Origin: an uncultured Lachnospiraceae bacterium
GTDB lineage: Bacteria; Bacillota; Clostridia; Lachnospirales; Lachnospiraceae
Assembly: GCA_910578175.1 (NCBI GenBank)
Contig: CAJTPF010000006.1
Span: 56,019-86,789 of the forward strand
Length of the DNA stretch: 30,771 bases
Direction: 5' to 3'
Positions 16,391 through 22,442 of this stretch are shown piece after piece. The translations under genes were made by a program, and so were the position numbers. The number at the start of each line of letters is the position of its first letter. Within the stretch, counting starts at the first letter, position 1. The notes below the pieces were generated by a model that saw only the letters and a program-made list of their open reading frames with translations, ran no database searches and was not told the origin of the DNA.

Positions 16391-16445
16391 AAAAAGAAAT
16401 GCGATAAGGACCGTATGGTTTCTCTGTCGCATTTCTTTTTTTACA
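16391..16445. terminator. Bidirectional terminator between convergent genes
   Basis: AAAGAAATGCGA pairs with TCGCATTTCTTT across a 22-nt loop, with Ts on the right and As on the left. It can serve both the DUF1540 gene (+) and the small minus-strand gene. Confidence 0.85.
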
Positions 16446-16474
16446 GACAGTCTGTTTTGCTCTGACAGACCGGA

Positions 16475-16660
16475 TTATTTACTGTTTTTTTGACCGGCTC
16501 TGTTTTTTATGGGTTTTACCGGATAGCCATTTCCCTGGATATCGGTGGTAATATCATTTGGATTCCAGTTATTGTTTTGAATGGAACGATTTGTGGCGCC
16601 GGCCTCATAGGCGCCCTTGGGAATGGTATTTATGGGATTGTCTTTTTCTGCTTTTTTCAT
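16475..16660 (-). CDS. Small hydrophilic protein, 61 residues
   Basis: No family recognised. The product begins MKKAEKDNPINTIPKGAYEAG and is rich in Asn, Pro, Gly and Lys with no hydrophobic stretch, so it is probably a flexible soluble peptide. I accept it as real because AAGGAGG lies 7 nt before the ATG on the minus strand and a bidirectional terminator follows it. It is divergent from the infC promoter and convergent with the DUF1540 gene. It might be a small spore-coat-like or regulatory protein; that is a guess. Confidence 0.6.
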   Translation of the reverse strand: MKKAEKDNPINTIPKGAYEAGATNRSIQNNNWNPNDITTDIQGNGYPVKPIKNRAGQKNSK

Positions 16661-16739
16661 GGATCTGCCTCCTTTTTATACTTTAGTATGCTCCGTCAGA
16701 AGGAATCTTATGAAGCGATATATCGAAATGAAAAAGATA

Positions 16740-16768
16740 TTGACAATGCAAATAAATAATGGTAAAAT
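16740..16768 (+). promoter_or_regulatory. SigA promoter of infC-rpmI-rplT
   Basis: TTGACA (16740-16745), 17 bp, TAAAAT (16763-16768). Transcription should start near 16775. Confidence 0.85.
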
Positions 16769-16774
16769 ATCAGA

Positions 16775-16909
16775 GTTGAAAATAAATGAAGCAGAGTATC
16801 CACTCTCACCGTGGCACGCTGGAGTGACCAATGGTTAATATTTCAGGATCGTACGGCAGTCTGCAGGATTGCCCTTTGAAAGTGGATAGTCTGACTATCC
16901 ACTTTTTTT
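16775..16909 (+). promoter_or_regulatory. infC leader with attenuator (L20-leader type)
   Basis: The 150-nt leader ends in a terminator hairpin AGTGGATAG / CTATCCACT (16880-16902) followed by seven Ts. An upstream TATCCACT near 16797 is complementary to the 5' arm AGTGGATA and can form a competing antiterminator. In Firmicutes the infC-rpmI-rplT operon is repressed by ribosomal protein L20 acting on such a leader; assigning it to that class here rests on position and architecture. Confidence 0.7.
16880..16909 (+). terminator. Attenuator terminator upstream of infC
   Basis: Stem AGTGGATAG / CTATCCACT, loop TCTGA, then TTTTTTT. It stands between the promoter and infC, so it must be read through for expression. 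Confidence 0.9.
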
Positions 16910-16925
16910 ATGGAGGTGCACTACT

Positions 16926-17432
16926 ATTAGCGAATTAAATATTAACGAACAGATCAGAGACAAAGAAATTCGTTTGATTGGAGAAGATGGTGAACAACTG
17001 GGTATCATGTCTGCCAAAGATGCCATGAAGCTGGCAAGGGAAGCAGGACTTGATCTGGTAAAGATTGCTCCGACAGCAAAGCCGCCGGTCTGCAAGATCA
17101 TCGATTATGGCAAGTACAAGTATGAATTGGCCAGAAAAGAAAAGGAAGCTAAAAAGAAACAGAAAGTAATCGATGTGAAAGAAGTACGTTTGTCACCAAA
17201 TATCGAAGAAAACGATATGAAAACAAAAGCTAATATGGCTAGGAAGTTCCTGGAAAAAGGTGATAAGGTTAAGGTTACACTTCGCTTTAGAGGAAGAGAG
17301 ATGGCTCACATGGGTAGTAGCAAGCATGTACTGGATGATTTTGCCGAATTGCTTTCCGATATAGCAGTGATCGACAAACCTGCCAAGTTAGAAGGCAGAA
17401 GTATGCAGATGTTTTTAACTGAAAAACGATAA
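16926..17432 (+). CDS. infC: Translation initiation factor IF-3 (AUU start)
   Basis: IF-3 binds the 30S subunit and checks start codon and initiator tRNA pairing. The product reads ISELNINEQIRDKEIRLIGE..., then KPPVCKIIDYGKYKYE and the C-domain VKVTLRFRGREMAHMG, ending QMFLTEKR. The family's N-terminus (NINEQIRD) lies upstream of any ATG, GTG or TTG in frame. The only codon placed 8 nt after the strong GGAGGT (16912-16917) is ATT at 16926. An AUU start is known for infC in other bacteria, where IF-3 limits its own translation by discriminating against AUU. Starting there gives 168 residues, a normal length. A TTG at 16974 would cut off conserved residues. Confidence 0.93.
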   Translation: MSELNINEQIRDKEIRLIGEDGEQLGIMSAKDAMKLAREAGLDLVKIAPTAKPPVCKIIDYGKYKYELARKEKEAKKKQKVIDVKEVRLSPNIEENDMKTKANMARKFLEKGDKVKVTLRFRGREMAHMGSSKHVLDDFAELLSDIAVIDKPAKLEGRSMQMFLTEKR

Positions 17433-17490
17433 TCGTTTATTATTGTTTATTAGATGTTAAAAAATAGATGAATTTAAGGAGGACGTAATA

Positions 17491-17688
17491 ATGCCAAAAA
17501 TGAAGACAAGCAGAGCAGCTGCGAAACGTTTCAAAAAAACAGGTACCGGAAAATTAAAGAGAATGAAGGCTTATAAGAGCCACATTCTTACAAAGAAGAC
17601 AGCTAAGAGAAAGAGAAATCTCAGAAAAGCTACGATTACTGATGCGACGAACGTTAAGAATATTAAGAAGATTTTACCTTATTTATAG
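17491..17688 (+). CDS. rpmI: 50S ribosomal protein L35
   Basis: The 65-residue basic protein begins MPKMKTSRAAAKRFKKTGTG and contains KRMKAYKSHILTKKTAKRKRNLRK, the typical L35 sequence. It is part of the large ribosomal subunit. TAAGGAGG lies 8 nt before the ATG. It is the second gene of infC-rpmI-rplT. Confidence 0.98.
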   Translation: MPKMKTSRAAAKRFKKTGTGKLKRMKAYKSHILTKKTAKRKRNLRKATITDATNVKNIKKILPYL

Positions 17689-17716
17689 GATGAAATAATA
17701 TAGGAGGATAACGGAA

Positions 17717-18073
17717 ATGGCTAGAATAAAAGGCGGAATGAACGCTAAAAAGAGACATAACAGAGTATTAAAGCTTGCTAAAGGCTACAGAGGAGCCAGG
17801 TCAAAGCAGTACAGAGTAGCAAAACAGTCGGTTATGAGAGCTTTAACAACTGCTTATGCAGGCAGAAAGCAGAGAAAGAGACAGTTCAGACAGTTATGGA
17901 TCGCAAGGATCAATGCTGCGGCAAGAATGAACGGCTTATCTTACAGCAGATTTATGTATGGATTAAAGGTTGCAGGCGTTGATCTGAACAGAAAGATCCT
18001 GTCTGATATGGCGATCAATGATGCAGAAGGATTTGCTAAGCTGGCGGAACTTGCAAAATCTAAAATTGCATAA
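17717..18073 (+). CDS. rplT: 50S ribosomal protein L20
   Basis: The 118-residue product begins MARIKGGMNAKKRHNRVLKL and contains AKGYRGARSKQYRVAKQSVMRAL and RQLWIARINAAARMNGLSYSRFM, diagnostic of L20. L20 binds 23S rRNA early in assembly and, in Bacillus, represses its own operon by binding the infC leader. AGGAGG precedes the ATG. It is the last gene of the operon, followed by a terminator. Confidence 0.98.
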   Translation: MARIKGGMNAKKRHNRVLKLAKGYRGARSKQYRVAKQSVMRALTTAYAGRKQRKRQFRQLWIARINAAARMNGLSYSRFMYGLKVAGVDLNRKILSDMAINDAEGFAKLAELAKSKIA

Positions 18074-18117
18074 TAGTTGGATCTGACAATTTCATAGAGA
18101 ATATAGGATAAGAGAAT

Positions 18118-18149
18118 CGCTGACTGGGAAACTGGTTGGCGTTTTTTTT
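18118..18149 (+). terminator. Terminator of infC-rpmI-rplT
   Basis: CGCTGACT pairs with GGTTGGCG (with G-T pairs), followed by eight Ts at 18142-18149. Confidence 0.85.
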
Positions 18150-18188
18150 GTGGGTAGGAGAGGCAACACAATATAAAACGATCACACA

Positions 18189-18257
18189 GGCAACATCTTC
18201 CTGTGATAAATCACTTCCTTTTCGTGCATTAAAAAGATTGTTTCCTAAACTTATAAT
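18189..18257 (-). pseudogene. Remnant of XRE-family regulator (N-terminus only)
   Basis: On the minus strand an AGGAGG (18263-18268) is followed by codons reading IISLGNNLFNARKGSDLSQE and then DVA. This is the start of a helix-turn-helix regulator of the clostridial XRE type. The expected ATG has become ATA or ATT, and similarity ends after about 23 codons, in mid-helix. It is a decayed fragment. Confidence 0.7.
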
Positions 18258-18370
18258 TTTTACCTCCTACGTTTTGATTTTATAAACTATAAATGATATA
18301 TATGTAAAAATCTACCTGTTAAAAATTGCATTTCGCCCATTTTCTTAACATTAAAAAGTAATGGTATGAA

Positions 18371-18451
18371 AGTGATCAGGCCCTTCTTTTGACAGACGAG
18401 CCTTGCGGAAACCTGGATTCTAAAAATGGACAGATGATTATGGATTTATTC
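18371..18451 (+). pseudogene. Remnant of ABC transporter ATPase (Walker B/D-loop)
   Basis: Codons read ALLLTDEPCGNLDSKNGQMI then MDLF, which matches the Walker B and D-loop of LolD/MacB-type ABC ATPases (LLADEPTGNLDSKNG). Neither Walker A nor the H-loop is nearby, and the frame closes soon after, so only an internal scrap of the gene remains. Confidence 0.75.
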
Positions 18452-18680
18452 CGGAACTGGTTACCTTTCGTATGGGGCCGATATCAGTTTAAACAATATT
18501 AAGTATGGTAAAGTAGAAGAAGTATTTATGAGATGATAAAAAAATAAATTTACCCATAAAAAAGGAGGAGGAGTAATATATAGATACATTACTCCCATTG
18601 AAATTATGAAAAAGATTAAAATATGAAAAAGTTTTTTGTTTTTGAATGATTATATATTAAAAGGGAAATGTGTATAAATC
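18452..18680. other. AT-rich non-coding stretch
   Basis: No coding frame is convincing. It contains GGAGGAGGAG and a hairpin GGAGTAAT / ATTACTCC near 18571-18596. It separates two gene remnants and looks like degraded DNA. Confidence 0.4.
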
Positions 18681-18773
18681 ATGAACAATATGATAAAATT
18701 TGGTGAATATATACAAAGAAATAAAGATATAACTCAAAAAAATCATAGTATTGTTAAAAAAGATAATGTATGA
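18681..18773 (+). pseudogene. 30-codon frame resembling start of an XRE regulator
   Basis: A short frame begins MNNMIKFGEYIQRNKDITQK and stops at codon 31. The beginning resembles the N-terminus of XRE helix-turn-helix proteins, but the recognition helix is missing and no good ribosome binding site precedes it. I read it as a remnant, not a functional gene. Confidence 0.4.
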
Positions 18774-18779
18774 TATAAT
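18751..18779 (+). promoter_or_regulatory. SigA promoter of the mini-chemoreceptor gene
   Basis: TTGTTA (18751-18756), 17 bp, TATAAT (18774-18779). It overlaps the end of the preceding 30-codon remnant. Confidence 0.65.
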
Positions 18780-18842
18780 CGATGTATGCCAAAAAACGTA
18801 TGGTCGTGTACGAAATACAGATTAGAAAGGATGCGTATACAT

Positions 18843-19430
18843 ATGCAGATTACAGAATTTATTGATTTGGAAACATTACAGAATATACAGGAAGATTTAA
18901 CAGCCTTATCAGGTATGGATATATTGATTTATGATGCCGGTATGAATGAAGTCACGAATTGCAAGGATTATGATTCTTCGATCATTGAAGAGGCTGAGAA
19001 AGTGGAAGTGTTTGCGGGTGCTGAAGTGATTGCTAATGTTGTGATCGTTTCACTGGAAGGGACGGACCCGGAAAGCATTCAGAGAGTGAAAAGATTTGTA
19101 GATTATCTGCTGGTTACAAAGGTAAAAGAATTATATACAGAGGAAGATGAGGAAGCTAAGAATGATGAATATGTAACAAAAGCGTCCAACCTTCTGACTG
19201 AACTGAATGATAAATCAAAGGCATTGGATAAGATAGAATCCAAACAGAGGATACTTGCTTTAAATGCTACGATTGAAGCTGCCAGAGCAGGTGAACTGGG
19301 CAAAGGTTTTGCTGTAGTTGCAGACGAAGTGGGAAAACTGGCACGGAATTCTGGCGAAATCAACCAGTCCATTAAAGCTTCCCTTGTGGAATTGACAGAT
19401 TGCATCAATGTTCTGGTAAGTATTAAGTAA
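18843..19430 (+). CDS. Soluble short chemoreceptor-like protein (PocR-like sensor + minimal MCP tip)
   Basis: The 195-residue product has no membrane segment. The N-terminal 100 residues, starting MQITEFIDLETLQNIQEDLT, resemble PocR-type sensory domains (ligand unknown). The C-terminal part is a short coiled coil with the chemoreceptor hairpin tip RILALNATIEAARAGELGKG and FAVVADEVGKLA. The tip is the site that binds CheW and CheA. The signalling domain is only about 65-85 residues, far shorter than in a normal receptor, and there is little room for methylation helices. I choose ATG 18843 (AAGGA 11 nt upstream); the in-frame ATG at 18786 would lie only 7 nt after the -10 box. No other chemotaxis gene is nearby except the receptor at 22443. 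Confidence 0.8.
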   Translation: MQITEFIDLETLQNIQEDLTALSGMDILIYDAGMNEVTNCKDYDSSIIEEAEKVEVFAGAEVIANVVIVSLEGTDPESIQRVKRFVDYLLVTKVKELYTEEDEEAKNDEYVTKASNLLTELNDKSKALDKIESKQRILALNATIEAARAGELGKGFAVVADEVGKLARNSGEINQSIKASLVELTDCINVLVSIK

Positions 19431-19621
19431 TCGAAAGTTCTGTAATATAAATAGATATGCGGTGTTTTGATATTGTTCTGCAGCAGGAACCGAAAAGTCT
19501 GAAGGGTTTATATGTTCAGAGTCATCCGGTCTCCGGCGGCAGAACGATTTTATTTTGTCGGGTGCATTTTTTGGAAAAACAGGTACTCCGGAAGAAAATG
19601 TTCCAAAAAATAAAAAAACTG

Positions 19622-19649
19622 TTGACATTTAAAAAAAGTGAGGTATAAT
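19622..19649 (+). promoter_or_regulatory. SigA promoter of tRNA-Asn
   Basis: TTGACA (19622-19627), 16 bp, TATAAT (19644-19649): both boxes are perfect, and the tRNA starts 19 nt after the -10 box. Confidence 0.9.
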
Positions 19650-19667
19650 ATCATTTGTATTTAATAT

Positions 19668-19740
19668 TCCTCGATAGCTCAGTCGGTAGAGCGCTCGGCT
19701 GTTAACCGAGTTGTCGTAGGTTCGAGTCCTACTCGGGGAG
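19668..19740 (+). tRNA. tRNA-Asn (GTT)
   Basis: A 73-nt cloverleaf: acceptor TCCTCGA / TCGGGGA with discriminator G, D-arm AGCTCAGTCGGTAGAGC, anticodon stem CTCGG / CCGAG with anticodon GTT, T-arm GTAGG-TTCGAGT-CCTAC. CCA is not encoded. Its 3' 56 bases form the left copy of the attachment-site repeat. Confidence 0.98.
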
Positions 19741-19741
19741 T
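19685..19741 (+). repeat. Left direct repeat (attL) within tRNA-Asn
   Basis: The 57 bases from the D-loop GGTAGAGC to the base after the discriminator recur at 21945-22001 with a single difference (G at 19693, A at 21953). This is the signature of site-specific integration into the 3' end of a tRNA gene. Confidence 0.92.
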
Positions 19742-19764
19742 TAAAGTGAATAGCTTGATACAAG

Positions 19765-19793
19765 ACCTGTAGACGTGATGTTTACAGGTTTTT
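19765..19793 (+). terminator. Terminator after tRNA-Asn (island-borne)
   Basis: ACCTGTA (19765-19771) pairs with TACAGGT (19783-19789), followed by TTTT. It is inside the island and replaces the original tRNA terminator, which now lies beyond the right repeat at 22017-22063. Confidence 0.75.
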
Positions 19794-19800
19794 GCGTATT

Positions 19801-19923
19801 TCACTTCTCTTCTGAAAAACCGGGCACGAAATATACTGCAAAGATTAGCGCAACCGTAGTGATTAATACCAGTTTTAATGCTGGATGATGCCGGAAATAA
19901 AAATGGGTAGACTTATTTTGCAT
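19801..19923 (-). CDS. Possible 40-residue single-pass membrane peptide or gene remnant
   Basis: A minus-strand frame from ATG to TGA begins MQNKSTHFYFRHHPALKL and continues with one hydrophobic helix (VLITTVALIFAVYFVPGF) and a charged end SEEK. It lies inside the island between the tRNA and the AIPR gene, and is divergent from the latter. No ribosome binding site precedes the ATG. It may therefore be the C-terminal scrap of a larger membrane protein that was lost. Confidence 0.35.
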   Translation of the reverse strand: MQNKSTHFYFRHHPALKLVLITTVALIFAVYFVPGFSEEK

Positions 19924-20058
19924 TTTAAATAATTGATAGTAACTGATAAATGAAACGGAAGCGCGTTGCAATTCCTATTCGTGATGTGCCTATCTGACAA
20001 TGATTTGTGTCTGATGAAAGGGTATTGTAAGTCAATTTGAACGCCTAGGGGAAATTTA

Positions 20059-20087
20059 TTTACGGATTTTGGGTTATATGTTATACT
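20059..20087 (+). promoter_or_regulatory. Putative SigA promoter of the AIPR gene
   Basis: TTTACG (20059-20064), 17 bp, TATACT (20082-20087), giving a leader of about 95 nt before the AIPR start. Confidence 0.55.
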
Positions 20088-20190
20088 TTAATAAATGAGA
20101 GTTAGTATTTTGCTTAAAAATATATCAGCAAGGTGTATTATATAATTAAATGTTTGATCATGTAATGAATCTTAAAGGTAGGTGTGTATT

Positions 20191-21882
20191 ATGGATATAG
20201 CAAAACAAATCATTGATCAAAGAATAAATAAGATATTAGAGGATAATCAGGAAATTTTTACTGCTAACGATAATGAGAGAAATCGTTCCAAAGCATTTTT
20301 GGTATTAGGGGTTGCTGCATATTTAGACATTGATTTGACGGAGGCAGTACAGTATTTGACTGATGGCGGAAGCGATGGGGGATTTGACGCAGCATATATT
20401 GTGGAGGCACAGGATTCACAATTAAATGTAGTATTGTTCCAATCAAAGTATTCAAGAAAACTGGATAAAGACAGTAATTTTCCGGCTAATGCAGTTGAAA
20501 AAGCTGTGAATACTATAAAATGTGTGTTTGATCCTTCTACGCATATTGAATTAAATGTACAGAGTAGAAAAAAAGTAGAAGAGATTCGATCTTTTATATT
20601 AGATGGTGCAATTCCATATGTGACATTTGTGATGCTTAATAATGGTCTGGCCTGGAATCAAGAAGGTCAGAATCATATTAATAATGCTTTTGCAGGTCAG
20701 TGCCAAGTTCGTTTTGAACATTTTTCCCATAGTGATATTATGCGGTATATTAATAGGGAACAAGTAATTAATACACAAATTTCTTTGAGTGGAAAGGCTA
20801 TTCAGGAAAATTTTAATTATAAAAGAGTACTCCTTGGACGTGTTTCCGTAATGGAAGTATACAAACTGATGGAAGAATTTGGGGATAGTCTGTTGGAAAA
20901 AAATATCCGTCGCTATTTAGGAAAAAATGTAGTTAATGATGGAATCACAGAAACTCTATTGGATACAGATAAACGTCAGAATTTTTTCTTTTTCAATAAC
21001 GGGGCAACAATGATTTGTAAAAAATTTAGTTTTAATGCGTTGCAGGAACAGAATTGGATTGTTAAAACGGATGATTTACAAATCATAAACGGTGGTCAAA
21101 CATGTAAAACGATACATCAGACTGTAAAAGAAAATTCCAATCTGGATTTTTCACAGACATATTTGTTAGTACGTCTTTATGAAGTTGAAGACACTGAAAA
21201 TCCGGGTATCATTCAGGATATTATTTATGCGACAAATAGCCAGAATCCGGTGGACTTTAGAGATTTAAAATCAAATGATGAATGTCAACGGATTTTGGAA
21301 ATCGGCGCACATGATTTGGGATATGTCTATAAACGAAAGAGGGATAATGCCTTAAATATAAATGTTATACCATCGACAGTCGCAGCTGAGGCTGTTTTCG
21401 CAGTATGGAGGGAATGCCCGCATTTGGCAAAATATAGACGTAATGAATTTTTTGATAAATACTACTCATTGATTTTTGATAACTTGAATGCTGCTCAGAT
21501 GGTGATTGCGGTACTTATATTTCGTTATTGTGATAATAATAGAAAGAAAGAGAGTGAACTGGACGGAATTAAGGAGCATCGATTGTATAGTCAATATTTT
21601 ATGGCATATATGATAGGTAAGCAAATTTTAAAAGGGTCGGGTATTACATTACAAGAAATCACCCATATTAATTTTTATGAAATAAAGAATTATTTTGATC
21701 AAAACAAGGAATTGATGTACAGTAGGGCAGAACAGGCAATGGTGGATATCCTAAAAGACTACTTTAACAATGAAAGTCTGTCGGAGATAGATGGACGAAC
21801 GATGGCGGCAGCATTTAGGCGATTTGATATCATAGAACGTTATCTAAAAAACAAAATATGGTGGGAAGCAAATATGGAATGA
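20191..21882 (+). CDS. AIPR-family abortive infection phage resistance protein
   Basis: The 563-residue product belongs to the AIPR family, members of which act in abortive infection against phage. The N-terminal part carries DGGSDGGFDAAYIV (Asp58 to Asp66) and then VVLFQSKYSRK (Gln84-Ser-Lys86). This D...QxK arrangement is that of PD-(D/E)XK/Mrr-like nucleases, so DNA or RNA cleavage is a reasonable inference. The central AIPR core has NIRRYLGKNVVNDGI, NFFFFNNGATMICKKF and LQIINGGQTCKTIHQTV, followed by RLYEVED and ATNSQNPVDFRDL. Length is within the family range and the frame is intact. ATG 20191 is preferred (TAGGTG 6 nt upstream) over GTG 20182. It is the only large gene of the tRNA-Asn island, and its base composition is unlike that of its neighbours. 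Confidence 0.88.
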   Translation: MDIAKQIIDQRINKILEDNQEIFTANDNERNRSKAFLVLGVAAYLDIDLTEAVQYLTDGGSDGGFDAAYIVEAQDSQLNVVLFQSKYSRKLDKDSNFPANAVEKAVNTIKCVFDPSTHIELNVQSRKKVEEIRSFILDGAIPYVTFVMLNNGLAWNQEGQNHINNAFAGQCQVRFEHFSHSDIMRYINREQVINTQISLSGKAIQENFNYKRVLLGRVSVMEVYKLMEEFGDSLLEKNIRRYLGKNVVNDGITETLLDTDKRQNFFFFNNGATMICKKFSFNALQEQNWIVKTDDLQIINGGQTCKTIHQTVKENSNLDFSQTYLLVRLYEVEDTENPGIIQDIIYATNSQNPVDFRDLKSNDECQRILEIGAHDLGYVYKRKRDNALNINVIPSTVAAEAVFAVWRECPHLAKYRRNEFFDKYYSLIFDNLNAAQMVIAVLIFRYCDNNRKKESELDGIKEHRLYSQYFMAYMIGKQILKGSGITLQEITHINFYEIKNYFDQNKELMYSRAEQAMVDILKDYFNNESLSEIDGRTMAAAFRRFDIIERYLKNKIWWEANME

Positions 21883-21944
21883 GAAATCCGATTTTGTTTA
21901 TAGTTAGTTGCCAAAGAGATTTTACGGTATGTAACCGTATCAAT

Positions 21945-22001
21945 GGTAGAGCACTCGGCTGTTAACCGAGTTGTCGTAGGTTCGAGTCCTACTCGGGGAG
22001 T
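21945..22001 (+). repeat. Right direct repeat (attR): tRNA-Asn 3' fragment
   Basis: A copy of the tRNA-Asn gene from the D-loop to the 3' end, 56/57 identical to 19685-19741. The upstream bases do not restore the acceptor 5' strand or the D-stem, so it is not a functional tRNA gene. It is the displaced end of the original gene. Confidence 0.92.
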
Positions 22002-22016
22002 CAGACAGAAGTGCAG

Positions 22017-22063
22017 GATACCTTTTCATGATCGGATATAGGTTATGGAAAGGTATCCTGTTT
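22017..22063 (+). terminator. Terminator (original tRNA-Asn terminator)
   Basis: AGGATACCTTT pairs with AAAGGTATCCT across a 23-nt loop, followed by GTTTTTG. Its position just beyond the tRNA fragment suggests it ended the tRNA-Asn transcript before the island inserted. Confidence 0.75.
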
Positions 22064-22102
22064 TTGTGATGGTGGATGGAAAGACTTATAAAATATCTGA
22101 AA

Positions 22103-22140
22103 CAAAAAATATGTCACTTCAACCAAATGAAGTGACATAT
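22103..22140 (-). terminator. Terminator of tRNA-Leu (CAG)
   Basis: On the minus strand ATATGTCACTTCA pairs with TGAAGTGACATAT around TTTGGT, then TTTTTTG. It lies directly after the tRNA. Confidence 0.88.
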
Positions 22141-22146
22141 CATATA

Positions 22147-22230
22147 TGCACTCGATGGGACTTGAACCCACACCCGGGAACCCGGACATGAACCTGAATC
22201 ATGCGCGTATGCCAATTCCGCCACAAGTGC
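22147..22230 (-). tRNA. tRNA-Leu (CAG)
   Basis: The minus strand reads GCACTTGTGGCGGAATTGGC... with acceptor GCACTTG / CGAGTGC, discriminator A, anticodon stem CATGA / TCATG with loop TTCAGGT (anticodon CAG), a long variable arm CCGGGTTCCCGG and a T-arm with TTCAAGT. The long variable arm confirms a class II tRNA. It reads CUG codons. Confidence 0.96.
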
Positions 22231-22248
22231 TTGCTAACAGCAAGTAGT

Positions 22249-22277
22249 ATTGTATATCAAAAATCCGCATTTGTCAA
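22249..22277 (-). promoter_or_regulatory. SigA promoter of tRNA-Leu (CAG)
   Basis: On the minus strand TTGACA (22277-22272), 17 bp, TACAAT (22254-22249). Confidence 0.85.
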
Positions 22278-22367
22278 ATGTTTTTTGAGAAAATATTCTA
22301 TTTTTTCATTTGTTTTGGTATTTTCCACAAATTTTATAAAAAAATTCCGTTAATTGAAATTTGTTTG

Positions 22368-22396
22368 TTTATTTTGTATATAAATTATAGTATAAT
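22368..22396 (+). promoter_or_regulatory. Putative promoter of chemoreceptor gene
   Basis: TATAAT (22391-22396) with a weak -35 TTTATT (22368-22373) 17 bp upstream, about 47 nt before the start codon. Confidence 0.5.
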
Positions 22397-22442
22397 AGCA
22401 CTGGTGGCTTTGAAAGAAGATGAGCCAATAAAGGAGGAGAAT

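Larger units (their letters stand above)
19741..22001 (+). mobile_element. 2.26-kb island integrated at tRNA-Asn, carrying an AIPR gene
   Basis: The segment lies between two copies of the tRNA-Asn 3' end. It is visibly more AT-rich than the flanking genes (for example, 15 G or C in the first 60 bases from 20191). It brings its own terminator next to the tRNA and contains one large gene, an AIPR-family defence protein. No integrase, relaxase, or phage gene is present. It is either a degraded element that lost its integrase or a minimal islet moved in trans. Confidence 0.8.

Noticed and set aside
19457..19648. 63-codon plus-strand frame before tRNA-Asn
   Set aside because: It has no ribosome binding site, runs through the tRNA promoter, and has no recognisable features.
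21928..22000. Second tRNA-Asn gene
   Set aside because: Only the 3' 56 bases match; the acceptor 5' strand and most of the D-stem are absent, so no cloverleaf can form.
22278..22442. N-terminal extension of the chemoreceptor from the upstream ATG
   Set aside because: The region contains the TATAAT box and the AAGGAGGAG site, which belong to the start at 22443; the extension is unlike receptor N-termini.
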